The position numbers and the translations under genes are program-made. From Phoronis australis (lineage: Eukaryota; Phoronida; Phoronidae), in contig NMRA01000089.1 of the NCBI GenBank assembly GCA_002633005.1, positions 372,001 to 436,000 on the forward strand: a DNA stretch of 64,000 nt, given 5' to 3'. Positions within the stretch are counted from its first letter, which is position 1, and each line of letters opens with the position of its first letter. A model generated the notes under the pieces. That model was not told the origin of the DNA. It ran no database searches and saw only the letters and a list, made by a program, of their open reading frames with translations. Below are positions 1 through 12,196 of the stretch, in pieces.

Positions 1-809
1 AAGCGATTGTAAGTTGATTGACGACATGTATGGTTACGATACAGGAAAGCTATCATCCCTGTTAAGGGGCAAGTACTAATACCAGATGTTTCTAAGAGCA
101 GAGCAAATTTCAATGTCAAACAAGAGTGAACTCTGAGTTTTGCCCCTTTGTGGAGCTTGCTTGCATTGGGATGCAGATTATCTTGTATATTTTGGCTGTT
201 GTTAAACCTAGCCTCTCTTTTTTGGGGTATCATGAATTCAAGTTGTGTGAAATGCTGTCTTGGTGACTGCTGACTTTCTGTGATGTTTTATGTAAAACAA
301 TATGCTATTGTCATCCTTCCAAAATGATTATTGTATTCATGTTCAGTTGGGCGTTCTATGGTGTCTAGAGGAGGGTTTCAACCACAGTTTCCCTGTGATG
401 AACTTTCATAACAACACCAAAACACATTCTACTTAGTGCTGTTTTTGGTCATGCCCGAAGATGGTCCCTTGTTCCTAAGCTCACTCCAAATCCTCTGGTG
501 CATTAACAAATCAAGTTTTAATGGTTTCTGCCATGCATTTGTTGCTAATTGGGACCAATGCTGAACATTAAAGGATGTCTCATTGCTTTAACACAGCTCT
601 GCGCACAGAGAGAGGGTGGGAGGGAGGGAGGAAGGGAGGGAGGGAGAGAGAGAGAGAGAGATAGACGCACTATTTATACAACAACAAAATTCTTCATTCG
701 TAATTGTTTTTGTTACTATTTTTCTGAAATGTTACACAATGCATTCAAATCCAATCTCCGCAATGAACACTGGGGCGTTAGCAAATTTTTTTGTTATTAT
801 TTTCATAAG
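1..809. other. Non-coding, probably TTC7 intron
   Basis: No exon could be recognised here. The stretch ends at a pyrimidine-rich tract and an AAG acceptor at 809, just before the first recognisable TTC7 exon. It contains a purine-rich GGGA/GA low-complexity tract at about 604-661. Open frames crossing that tract are low-complexity artefacts. Upstream TTC7 exons, coding for about 350 residues by comparison with the human protein, must lie outside the window. Confidence 0.5.
604..661. repeat. GGGA/GA purine microsatellite
   Basis: Imperfect (GGGA)n passes into a (GA)n run, all purine on the + strand. It lies about 150 bp upstream of the first visible TTC7 exon. Confidence 0.9.
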
Positions 810-3800
810 GCTACACATGAGGCGGTGCTAGAAAGATCTGAAGAGCATGAAGACACTCGTGTTCACTCGCTACAGAATGCATCTGCTGTGCTGGACTTGC
901 TTACGATAGCACTTGTCAAGCGCTCTCAGTTCGACATGTTAGCTGGTGTAGGTATTCAAGCCCACTTTTCCATGTTATGGGAGAATATATGAAGAGCAGC
1001 TTCGTAGAACACTATCTTGTCTTGGCTTTTGGGTCATTGCGATTAGTTATATCAAGTATCATCTGAGGCGTAGTCATACCTGGCACTATTAGATAACTGT
1101 TATTTTCGGAGAAGGCGATCAGTATTAAATTGTTTTTTAAATCCTGAAGTTATGTAGGACCTTATTAAAAAGTCTGCATATTTTTCCAAATGTTTACAAA
1201 AGTCTAGTAAGTAAAATTAATTTCATTTGAAAAATTTAGCAGGCACATTGCTAGCAAAGCAACAGTGTCAATATCACGATCATGTTGTGCTCGATATTAA
1301 TGTTAGATCTAAAAATGGTGTTACAGTTTTATCAAATATCCTTTCATTTTCGTTTCATGCAACTTGAGAGTTTTTTCATGAAAATCATAAAAAGTTATTT
1401 TTGAAAGTCCCTCATGTAAAAGTAGAAATTTTAAAAACGGTTCCTAACTGCGTTTTAGAGAGCAGTGTATGCTGATGATAAAGTGGGGTCATAGGTTATT
1501 ATGGTGGCTCAGTGTCAGCAAACTTATAATACTGTATTTTGAAATTGGTATTAGTTGAAACTACGGTGAAATCTTACAAATTTAGGACACGGTGTGGTGG
1601 ATTGGTGAAATTTTATCCTGTTTTTTCGTAAAAGACAGCTGCACAAAATCGATGGTTCGCTAGTTGTAAGTTTTATTACATAGCTTGGCATCAGACAAAG
1701 GTTTTGAGTAGTGAAGGGCAGTCTCTACAATATGTTAAAAACCTTTGAAAATTTAAAAGATCAGTTTTAGCAATGAAATTGGTGAGGTTTTACCTTAGTC
1801 TGGCCAAAGCAGTGTTGATTCTTTTTTTAAGGTCTCAGTTAAGAAGTCCTTGTAGATATTATGTTCTGTTCAATATTCACGCTGTTACTCTTACAGTCGT
1901 TTCAAAATTCCATGAAGTACTCGTTTGATGAATTCCATCAGTGGTTTCAATTTGCCTTGACACTCGTCAGTGCTGAAAAGGTGAGTAAATCCTGTCACAG
2001 GTCTGAATAACCAATGTTAGTTGAGATGTTTTCTTATTATTACTTGTCCTTGAAAGCTTGATAAACTTGGCACGGTAACTTGTGTGGTTTGTTTTTCATG
2101 CCAGTATGGTAAAATATTCACAATTCACAACACAGTGTGTAGGACAAGTGAAATCTTATTTTTTCATTTGTTTCACTAGAGATAAGTGGCATATAATGAA
2201 GGCTTTCTTAGTCTTAACTTGCATGACATACCAAACATTGGACAATGCTTTGAAAGACTGTAGACATTCACAACTACGTTAGAAGCCTTCGAAGAATGAA
2301 AAGGTCAAATTCTTCAATTATTTTTTGTTTGAAAGTGGTGTGAGTTTGCCATAACATGTTTGCATGTGAGTTACTGTTAAATCACTCGTTGGAACTACTT
2401 AGTTGTACTATGGCTGTCACAAAATACAACAGCATGCAATGGGAACGAAAGACAACGGTGTGATGCCGCATGAGTTGCATTTTGTATACCGTGTTGCTTT
2501 TTTGCGGATGTACTTATGTGTCTATGTACGTCAGTTGTGGGGTCTGAACTCAAAGAATTGTGAGCTCTCCCATGGCTGTTGCACTCATGAAGTTGTATTC
2601 TTGAGCAAGGCAGTTAATCTGAAGTTTTCAACTCAGCTCACTCTGAGACTGGGTAGTAACTTTCTTAATGAAGGATTCAATTTGTCCTACAGGGCACATG
2701 TGACTTATTAGTGCTGCACTCTCGATTGAACAGTTGTGAGATGACTCCTCAGCGACTTCAGTCATGCAGTTGTGTTCTTGTACAAGATTTAAAACAGAAC
2801 GTGAACCAAATTGACCACTACCCTCACTGAATCTTATGGCTCATCGAGGAGTTACTTTCTTCTACTGTTGCTGTGTAACTGGCATTTTGACACTGTTTTA
2901 AGAACCCATGTGAATGCTTGATGTTGCTGATGTTGTGCTGAGAATACTAATCACATCTATGAAACTGTGGTTACAGCAAATGGTCTTGTAAGCAAATGTT
3001 CAGCTTGTGTTGGTTTTGTCCTTCGCCTAATACAAAGAATGGAAACAACATGGCCCCTCATTCATCCACTTAGTAGTGTTTCTTACTTATGGAACGGGTA
3101 AAGTTGGCTCGCTCACCCATAGCCTGGTACTAGGACCCTCAAACACGGCTTTCCAAATGCCAAAAATTTTGCATGAACTCGCAAAACATGGCTTAAGCAC
3201 ACATGTGCTGGTAAACAACCTGTCGGACTGTCCCTGTAATTGCTTAAGCTGTGAGCGCTACATGGCACTGTTCGTAACATGCTGTCAGATTTGCCTATCT
3301 ATAGTGGCTGCATGTGTATACCTGCATTGTTTCATTTAGCCTTCCTTTTCATACACTTGGCGGGCTTTCTTAAGGAATGTTGATTTGTACTATGTTTGAT
3401 GCATGTGAAGCACAAACAAGGTTCCACATGTCTTGTTTTATTATGTGAACAGTTGCTCTGCCATTGTAATCTACTCTTTATGTAAGTATCTTTGTGTGCT
3501 GTGAGCCGTGTTTATGAATCCCTAGGGAACTACTTGTATGTTCACAAGTGTGGCAACCAATGTTTATTTCCACCTCTTGTTATATTGACTGTATATTTCC
3601 AGTACCAGAGAGCCCTGCTTGTGCTTCAAGAGTGTACAAGACTACAACCTGATAACGCCATTGTCCTGCTGCATATAGTCAGACTGCTCTTGGAGTTTTT
3701 ACACCAGGTATGCTGTTTTAAGCATCCAACAAAAGTTTATCTGGTTAACATATTTGGGTACCTTGGTGACAAATTTCATTTAAATGCTTGGTTCCTAACT

Positions 3801-6800
3801 TGTTTTTTAGTTATTGAGTGAAGTGTAATCTTCTCATTAAGATTTTTATGAATATTCATGAAAACCAAACACAAGCTCACAATCGGTGCTTGTTTACTTG
3901 TAAGTTGTCGATCTCGTTTCCATTTTAGTTAGTTAGAAGATGGTATCGTCTGTTGCTAATATTCACACTGTCATTGTGGCCTATTCACATTGCAACTGCA
4001 TTATAGTCTACCAATCAGAGTAGTCGCATTTTGAAATGTGGAGATTTAATGTCAAGTGTTGCGACATTATCTCAAGTATTCTCTTAGTGCTGCAATAAGG
4101 ATATGGTACTGCTTATGGTGCCACCTTTTGACACAATATCCGGGAATTTCATGAAGGTGTTAATTATTGTTACAGACTGATGAGGGTATCGTGTATGCTC
4201 AACGTGTTCTTGCGACCACTGCTCATAGTGAGTGGGCCTGTTACAAAAGTAAAGCTCATCTGTTCCTTGGGATGGCCTACAGCATGAAGTCCAGTGAATG
4301 CAAACTACACACTGAGAGACAAGAGTACTACAGGAAAGCTTTGTCAGAATTCATGGCGTAAGTCTTGCTGAAAAATTCCTCAAATTTTTAGATTGCTTTA
4401 ACGTTATGTAGGAGCCTAAAAATGTCTAAATTTGCCTAATGTCTGAACGTCATATGTAAGAAATGTCGGATCGGATTGATATTAAATTTTCAGATACTAT
4501 GCTTAATGCATTTTTCTCCAAAATGTTGTTAGCAATTGTTTTTATATGTTCCACTTTTGCACGAGGGGCTATCAAAATGTGTCTTTTATTATTTTTATTT
4601 ACAAATAAAAGTTGTATAAATCGTAAAGGAAATGGTAATTTTGGAAACTGAAATAGTGTTTTTGAAACACGCATATGCATCTTTAAGTATTTTTCAGAAG
4701 TCCTGTCAGAGCGGATTAATGCACCAGCATATCCCCAATGATCCTGTCCGTGACAGGTATTACAGGTATTACCTGTCAGAGCACCATCTTTAGTGTGATA
4801 TTTGATGGCACGCTTTCATCACTCAAGATATCTTCTGAACAATTAAAAATAGTCCTGTATTTCAGGGGCCATGAAGCGGACAAGAATTCTCATTTACCTC
4901 CATTCCACATATCGTTGCTACTGGCGACCATGCGTCAGATCAACGAGGCCCTGACATATGTACAGAAGGCCCTAGCCCTGCGCTCCGACCACTTACACTC
5001 CCTGCATTTACTGGCCTTGCTGTTGTCTGCACAGAAACACTATGTGGAGGCACTGGCACTGGTCAAGGCAACACTTGAGGAATACCCAGATGTCATCAGG
5101 TGGGTGACCTTTGACCTCTTGTAGGGTTGGATTGAAAAGCTGAATGGACAGTGAATTGTGTGATAGGTATATACAAATGCATATGTAACTCAACTTCTAA
5201 CCATTGTTCACTCTGACTATCAGTTTCATCGTGGTTATTATTTTTTAAAGACATTTTCATTGTATTGTTTTATTCTGTTTGGCAATCATTGTTGAAGAAT
5301 TTGTAATTATTTAATTTGATAGGAATACCCCGATGGAAAGCAGTTAATGTCCATGACTGAGCAGACCACTTTCTTGATACACATTAAATATTAAATTAAT
5401 TTAAGACAATTCTGTTCAACATTGTAACAACAGGAGACATCCAAACACAACAGTCTCGCGACATGTTTTACAGTATGCTTTGCACGCTAACGTCAGTGTA
5501 TCAATAATCAGACTGTAACGTGTAAAACGTTTTTCAAAAATCTTAATGAAAATACCGCAGTACTCCTTAAAGTTTCGCATAGCTTGACCTTGAGCTAGTC
5601 TGTTGCTTGTTGGAAACATTAAGATTTAATTAGTTTTGATTTTTGACAGAATGATTTGAAGTTTTAATGTTTGTTTAAAGTCAACTACTACTGAACTGTT
5701 GAACGCTGTTCCTTGAACTATTTCATCATTCTTACAGTGTGTTATTCACCAAGTCTAAGCTGGAACAGGTGGTCCACGGAGATGAGGTCGCCATGGCAAC
5801 GTGTAAACATATTCTAAATGTGTGGAAAGAGCACTATGATGTCAATATTGATGTTATGGATGGGTAGGTAGTGCTTGTGTAATCACTATTGTAGGAGTGC
5901 GATAAAACTTGCTATATTTAATGTGGTCCTTCAGATTTAGACATTTCATGATAAGACATAACATTTGTATAATCAGTACGTTAGACTCCATTGATTAGCA
6001 ATTCTTCTTAAACCTTAAACTGAAATGCCTGTTCATTTTAAATTTACCAACATGAGCTCTACATTTCAGAAAAAAAGATGTTTTCAGTATCCAAAATTAT
6101 AAAAGTTTTACCGTAAACTGTACGTTGATAGATCAAAACATATTGGCTCATCAGTTACGTCTACCTTTTGCTCACTCTTCAGTGATGAGAAATACTCAAC
6201 TGCCCTGACACAGCCAGACCAGCGTAGTATTGCTCAGCTCACCAGCTCAGAGTACAGTGACCTTGGCACCGGCTCCATCCGGGAATCGTTAGCAGCATCC
6301 AAGATTGAGACGACTCTCTCCGACGTTGCCACATCACTGAGTGGCAGCTACGTAGCTCGGTCTGGGTCGTCATTCTCATCGCAGCTACAGACAAACATAT
6401 GGCTTCACCTTGGTCAGTTTGGCTTGAAATTAGGGTGAATGTCACTTACAGGGTCCCGCTTTTCGATTACCAGTTTCAGTGTTGTCCACGAAATAACACG
6501 CATATAACTGGATCTCAAAATGCAGGATCACTGAAAGTGGTTACTGCCGAAGTGGGTTTGGGCTAAAATCAGCTATTGCAATTGAACCGTTGCCATGGGC
6601 ATCAGAACAATTTAAATGCAGGAACAATAACAATCACGAGGCGTAATTAATCATCGTAGGCAGGATTTTATTTCTAACAAATGTTAGTGTACAAAACCTT
6701 TCTTTCTATCAATCAAATTCGATGTTCAAACCTGACCTGCAGATTTTAATCAAACTTGTACAACATAAAAACATAAAAGGGAGTTGCGTCAATGTAGCGT

Positions 6801-9800
6801 TCTCTTTATTATTTCAGCCGAGATGTACTTATCCATGGATAAACCTAATGAAGCCTTGTCATGTATACAGGAAGCGTCGGCTACATCTCCTAACTCTTAT
6901 AACATCTCATATATGGTGGGTTCTGTTGTGGTCAAAAGTGTAATGAGCAAAGGCAGTACTAGAAGCGCACAGTATAAGCCAGTGATATTCAAACAAAATG
7001 TCCCAGAATTCCCCATCATGTCAGCGGGGCAGAAGCTGAATTCATCATCAGAGTACTAGCCTTCTTTCATGACCGAGCTATTAAGGTGGCTAAGTCAACA
7101 TGTAACAGGGCTTGGAATTTTCCGTGGAAACGCGGATTTCCACTCTTTTGAAATGTGCTTTCCGCTTTTTATGCGCCCACATATTTATATGTGGACGCAT
7201 TATGCCGTCATCTCTGTCCGTCCGTCCGTCCGTCCGTCCGTCCGGGCGGCGTCCGTCCGGCGTCCGGCGTCCGCTGCTCTATCTCCAAAACCCTTTGACA
7301 TACGTTCATGAAATTTGGCACATATGTTCCATTCATGAATGGGACGGCATGTGCGAACTTTCGGACGGATCCGACTACCGGTGTGCCCCCTAGTGGCAAT
7401 TTTAGTTTTTTACGCTTACCTTTGTATCTTCAAAAGTCCTGAACGGATTTTCATGAAATTTGGTATGTAGGCACNCCTGTTCATTTTAAATTTACCAACA
7501 TGAGCTCTACATTTCAGAAAAAAAGATGTTTTCAGTATCCAAAATTATAAAAGTTTTACCGTAAACTGTACGTTGATAGATCAAAACATATTGGCTCATC
7601 AGTTATGTCTACCTTTTGCTCACTCTTCAGTGATGAGAAATACTCAACTGCCCTGACACAGCCAGACCAGCGTAGTATTGCTCAGCTCACCAGCTCAGAG
7701 TACAGTGACCTTGGCACCGGCTCCATCCGAGAATCGTTAGCAGCATCCAAGATTGAGACGACTCTCTCCGACGTTGCCACGTCACTGAGTGGCAGCTACG
7801 TAGCTCGGTCTGGGTCTTCATTCTCATCGCAGCTGCAGACAAACATATGGCTTCACCTTGGTCAGTTTGGCTTGAAATTAGGGTGAATGTCACTTACAGG
7901 GTCCCGCTTTTCGATTACCAGTTTCAGTGTTGTCCACGAAATAACAGGCATATAACTGGATCTCAAAATGCAGGATCACTGAAAGTGGTTACTGCCGAAG
8001 TGGGTTTGGGCTAAAATCAGCTATTACAATTGAACCGTTGCCATGGGCATCAGAACAATTTAAATGCAGGAACAATAACAATCACGAGGCGTAATTAATC
8101 ATCGTAGGCAGGATTTTATTTCTAACAAATGTTACTGTACAAAACCTTTCTTTCTATTAATCAAATTCCATGTTCAAACCTGACCTGCAGATTTTAATCA
8201 AACTTGTACAACATTAAAGGGAGTTGTGTCAATGTAGCATTCTCTTTATTATTTCAGCCGAGATGTACTTATCCATGGATAAACCTAATGAAGCCTTGTC
8301 ATGTATACAGGAAGCGTCGGCTACATCTCCTAACTCTTATAACATCTCATATATGGTGGGTTCTGTTGTGGTCAAAAATGTATGAGCAAGGGCAGTACTA
8401 GAAGCGCACAGTATAAGCCAATAATATTCAAACAAAATGTCCCAGAATTCCCCATCATGTCAGCGGGGCAGAAGCTGAATTCATCATCAGAATACTGGTC
8501 TTCTTTCATGACCGAGTTAGTAAGGTGGATAAGTCAGTGTGTAATCAGAAATTTGTCGCCCTAATGATTATTGCCACTAATATTTGCTGCTAGCAGAATT
8601 AGCCGTTATGATTGCGCAGCAGTATTTTGTCTCGATACTATTCTCTTGTGTTGTACATGCATCTTCATTAGATTAACCTCAAGTTTCTGGAAGTTTGTGA
8701 GCAGGCAAAGCAGGAGTGATAAGGCCTGCCAAACTAGCACCTGTTCACTGATGTTGTTAAAGGGCGTGCAAAGCAACTTAATGGCTTCGATAAAATTACG
8801 AAGCGAGCAAGTTTTATGGACTTGTATAGATATTCATCACATTTGATTCCATTTACTTGCATCAGTTCTTACCTTGCTTGTTCCAAAAATGTTATCTGAA
8901 GAACTGTCTGAATTGGTTTAATGGTGTGTTTCTATCAACACACAACACTGTTAGTGTATATTGACCCATTTGACACCAGTTTCATAACAGTAAGTGGTCC
9001 AAAACACAGACTGGATATCTGCGTATGGGCCTTAATACGCACTCGTATGGTATAGAATGTACATGAACAAGTTGCTCTCGTTTGCTGTATAAGTTAAATA
9101 TCTATTGACATTTTTGTTTGTAGAAAGGAAGGATTCACGAGCACAAGCAGGAGTACAAAGAGGCCAAACAGTTGTACACAAACGCTGCTTCAATTCACCC
9201 TAGTCATGTCAACACATTGCAACACCTGGTGAGTATGGAAAGGGAGACACATCCGTCCAATGCCCTCGTAACACTGCCACGATAGCATGCTTATGACGAT
9301 AGGACAAAATATGTTGTTTTTTTAAATAGAAAGACAAAAGTAAGTGGGTGAGAATCAACTTTGCTGGTTTTTAATTAGAATATGTGGTAATATGATGATA
9401 TGTCATTACATCATGCTTTTCCTAGTTATTTCACTTGATGGGTTTATGGGAAATGATTCATTTTGTTTTTAAGTCTCATGACAATACCTGGGATTTTCAA
9501 TGATCCAGTATGACAGTAAGTGGGCTTCGTTGTATTACTGATTCTGGGTAGTGTATTGCTTCACCTTGCCAACATCACTTATGTGACTACGTTGATGGTA
9601 TTTATAAGAGGCTGGCGACGGAACTCAAAATAGATTTGCAAGATACGAAACATGGCCGATTTTCGTTTCACTTCCCTAATGGTTCTAATCTGTTACTGCT
9701 GAAATTCACAGGCAGAATTACTGAGACTTCATGCAAGGTTATCCAATAAGATGGCGACATATCTCCTAGTCCTGCTTTTTTCTAAATTTGGAATTCTGCA

Positions 9801-11026
9801 AGTGGTTTTTTGTCCTTTCCCAGGGAACAGTGCATTATAACTTGGGTGACTTCAGGATGGCTGAGAAGATCCTGCGTGATGCTGTCACGGCGGATCCTAC
9901 TGCTCACAAAGCATGGTAAGCTGAACAGTCATATTTTAACAATGTTGATTTATTGCCGTTTACTTTGTGGCTACGAAATAGGTCTGTCTTTGATTGAACT
10001 CTCCTTGTTTGCAGAGGTAGAATAACACATTGCATGGATGACCTACTTCTTAGAATGTCAGACACTCCTGAGCTAACTAACAAGGGAAGAATAATACTTT
10101 ACTCATCCAACACTCATATTTGCCTTTTGGTCAATTTCTTGTCAACATTGCAACTGAAGGTGCTCTAGTACTAGTTTGCATGTATTACAATAATGAATTA
10201 AATGATAATTACGATATGAGATAATTACGGCAAAATGTTTCTATTTTGATGTCGTAAACTGGAAGGAAATAGAAGAGTTACTAGCTCAAAGGTGCTATAT
10301 GGACAAAACATTGACAAGATTCACTATATACATAAACTAAACATTATGCTATGTGTTTACAATGACTACAATTTTCACGAACAAGATAGTAATAGGCTTC
10401 AAAAAATAGTATGCGAGTATGAAGGTCAAAAGTAAACTGACATAGTGACCTTGAAAATGGCTTTAGAGTGGAACTGTACATAAAATTATAAACTACCGAC
10501 TTCAAACAAAACAAAGATGAAACTAGATAACCTATAACTAAAACAAGGTTACTTTAAAAAAAATGACACAATTAGCATTCTTACATCAGATTAGCATGGT
10601 ATTGCTTTGGTTAAGAATTCAACATTGACATCTGAATGGGTAAAATGTTGCTTTAAACATTAAACTTGGTTAAGTTTTGGTTACGTTCCATTTTCAGTGT
10701 CTAATGAAACTGAGGGTCTAAAGTAGTGTGACATAACACAAATTAATAGGCTCACCACAGATCGCTCATATTTTTATTCAGTTAATTTTTTGTAAAATTA
10801 ATCCTTTTATTAGTGAGTAGTAGATGGACTCAGTGTCGTGTCATGTCCATTAAGCCTGCTGATGATGTCGTTAATGACTGGGTATCTATTTAGGTATGAC
10901 CTTGGTAAAGTCTTGGACAGCCTTGGTGAGCATGACGGTGCTAGCGATTGTCTCATGACTGCTGTTACATTGGAGTCAACCTGCCCTATTCTACCATTCA
11001 ATATCATTCACAAGAGCGCTGACTGA
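810..11026 (+). CDS. TTC7: TTC7 homologue (tetratricopeptide repeat protein 7), C-terminal exons
   Basis: Scaffold protein. TTC7 family members bind EFR3, FAM126/hyccin and PI4-kinase IIIalpha to make PI4P at the plasma membrane. Exons read directly, all phase-consistent: 810-947, 1897-1980, 3603-3707, 4176-4357, 4866-5099, 5738-5863, 6183-6412, 6818-6915, 9124-9228, 9824-9915, 10894-11026 (TGA). They encode about 508 residues, matching the last 60% of human TTC7A/B (about 850 aa). Landmarks are SLQNASAVLDLL, LHLLALLLSAQKHY, LFTKSKLEQVV, AEKILRDAV and the C-terminal CPILPFNII, which correspond to conserved family segments including the TPR helices. The gene is 5'-truncated by the window edge. 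Exons 7 and 8 are repeated at 7631-7860 and 8258-8355 with no amino-acid change; I regard this as a duplicated haplotype, not extra exons. There seems to be one gene here, versus TTC7A and TTC7B in vertebrates. Confidence 0.93.
6028..7115 (+). repeat. Haplotype copy 1 over TTC7 exons 7-8
   Basis: This stretch matches 7476 to about 8545 nearly base for base, with scattered SNPs and small indels in both exons and introns. It diverges from copy 2 at about 7100-7115, after which copy 1 runs into the dispersed repeat at 7171 and ends at the N at 7475. Confidence 0.85.
7171..7474 (+). mobile_element. Dispersed repeat with terminal palindrome (copy 1)
   Basis: The copy begins with a near-perfect inverted repeat at 7171-7200: arms ATGCGCCCACATAT and ATATGTGGACGCAT, one mismatch, two-base spacer. 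A (TCCG)n tract with GGCGTCC variants follows. Then come two related modules that each contain CATGAAATTTGG. The first about 230 bp recur at 55720-55942, and a decayed relative lies near 22540-22640. No coding capacity is seen, so it is probably a non-autonomous element of unassigned class. The copy is cut off by the N at 7475. Confidence 0.75.
7475..7475. other. Single-N contig join
   Basis: The base before the N ends copy 1. The sequence after it restarts at the equivalent of position 6028, a constant offset of 1448 bp at the start of the overlap. Confidence 0.85.
7476..8545 (+). repeat. Haplotype copy 2 duplicating TTC7 exons 7-8
   Basis: It contains exon copies 7631-7860 and 8258-8355, the same lengths and phases as 6183-6412 and 6818-6915. 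The encoded residues are identical (starting DEKYSTALTQ and AEMYLSMDKP), and the exon differences I checked are silent. Conserved introns and the N join point to the second allele of the same locus rather than a tandem exon duplication. Including both sets in one transcript would keep frame but duplicate about 109 residues inside the TPR region, which no TTC7 protein known to me has. Confidence 0.85.
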
Positions 11027-12196
11027 CAACGCACAGTCAATATTAGAGATGGTGTTAAAGAGAAAAGCCAACATTTTCTGTGTTATTTTCACTAAAAACT
11101 CACAATTTGTCAGTTTATATATCAGCTGTCAAGTTTTCCCCAAGCCTTTGCTGGTTATAGAAGCAATGTTATTGATGTAAACGTATCTGACATAGCTGCC
11201 TTATTTCTGAGGCACTCTTCATGGATAAAATATAGTGGCAGAGTAGCGTTGATCACAGGTTCGTTCAATAAGGAAATAGTGTGCAGAATCAAGAGTAATG
11301 TCAACTACTTCTTCTCGCGAATGTTGCATGCTTAGTTGGTAGGGGCCAGGAGAATTGTAATTGGCTTTAAACTTATGCTTTAGATAACAGATGGGCTTTT
11401 TGAGTGAAAATAACACCAAACTTTTCGCCTTTCTCTCTACAACCGCTGAGATACGTGGTCAGATTTGTTTGTATGGGTTAACCCAAATCACTGCCTGAAC
11501 ATCAAGTTGTGAAATTTTCCCCAACCTCCTCATGACTGTCTAGTCAGCCTAGTGAGCCTTTGTTAGTTGTTGTCCAGCACTAAAACTTTGTCTGCTATGA
11601 CTTAAGAGTCGGATGTAATAGAATACAACTTGTGATCCTGTTTCAGTCTACAATGTAATACATAGTGCTATTGTTTTCTCATTCTTGTGATAAGATCACT
11701 GACTTACGTTGCGCTTCCTACAGTGTGTGGTTGCAATAGGAAAGAAGGTCCTTGTCAGAAAAGATACAATTTTTTGTTGTTGATTTATTAATGTGGACTA
11801 TATTGTTGATCATGAATTAATAAATTTATTTATTGAACTCAACTTCCAATGTTTACTCTTTCCTTGATAAAACACATTGGGTTTTTGTCTCCTAGTGCTT
11901 GTCTGAATAATACATCAATTTATTTCTTTTTAGAAATTGAGATTTGGACATTTTTGAGCATGTTTGTGAGTTAACATAAACTACTTTCTAGGTGTTTCAG
12001 AATGAGAACAAGATTTTAAATGTATAGTCATATATTTTCTCATTTTTTTATTTGACAATTATTTTAATAGGAGACACCATAATTGAAGAGAAACCTTACG
12101 GATTTCCCCAACTTGAGCAAAACAAAAACAACATATTGAGCAATAAATACAACGTAGCAGTACATTCAAAACAATTGATCCACGATGGTCAAGAAA
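11027..12196. other. Convergent intergenic region, TTC7 and STPG4 3' ends
   Basis: No ORF of note. An AATAAA-type signal on the + strand lies near 11818, and one on the - strand lies at about 12048-12053 (TTTATT as read on +), about 145 bp beyond the STPG4 stop. These are candidate polyadenylation signals for two tail-to-tail transcripts whose coding ends are only 1.17 kb apart. Confidence 0.55.
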
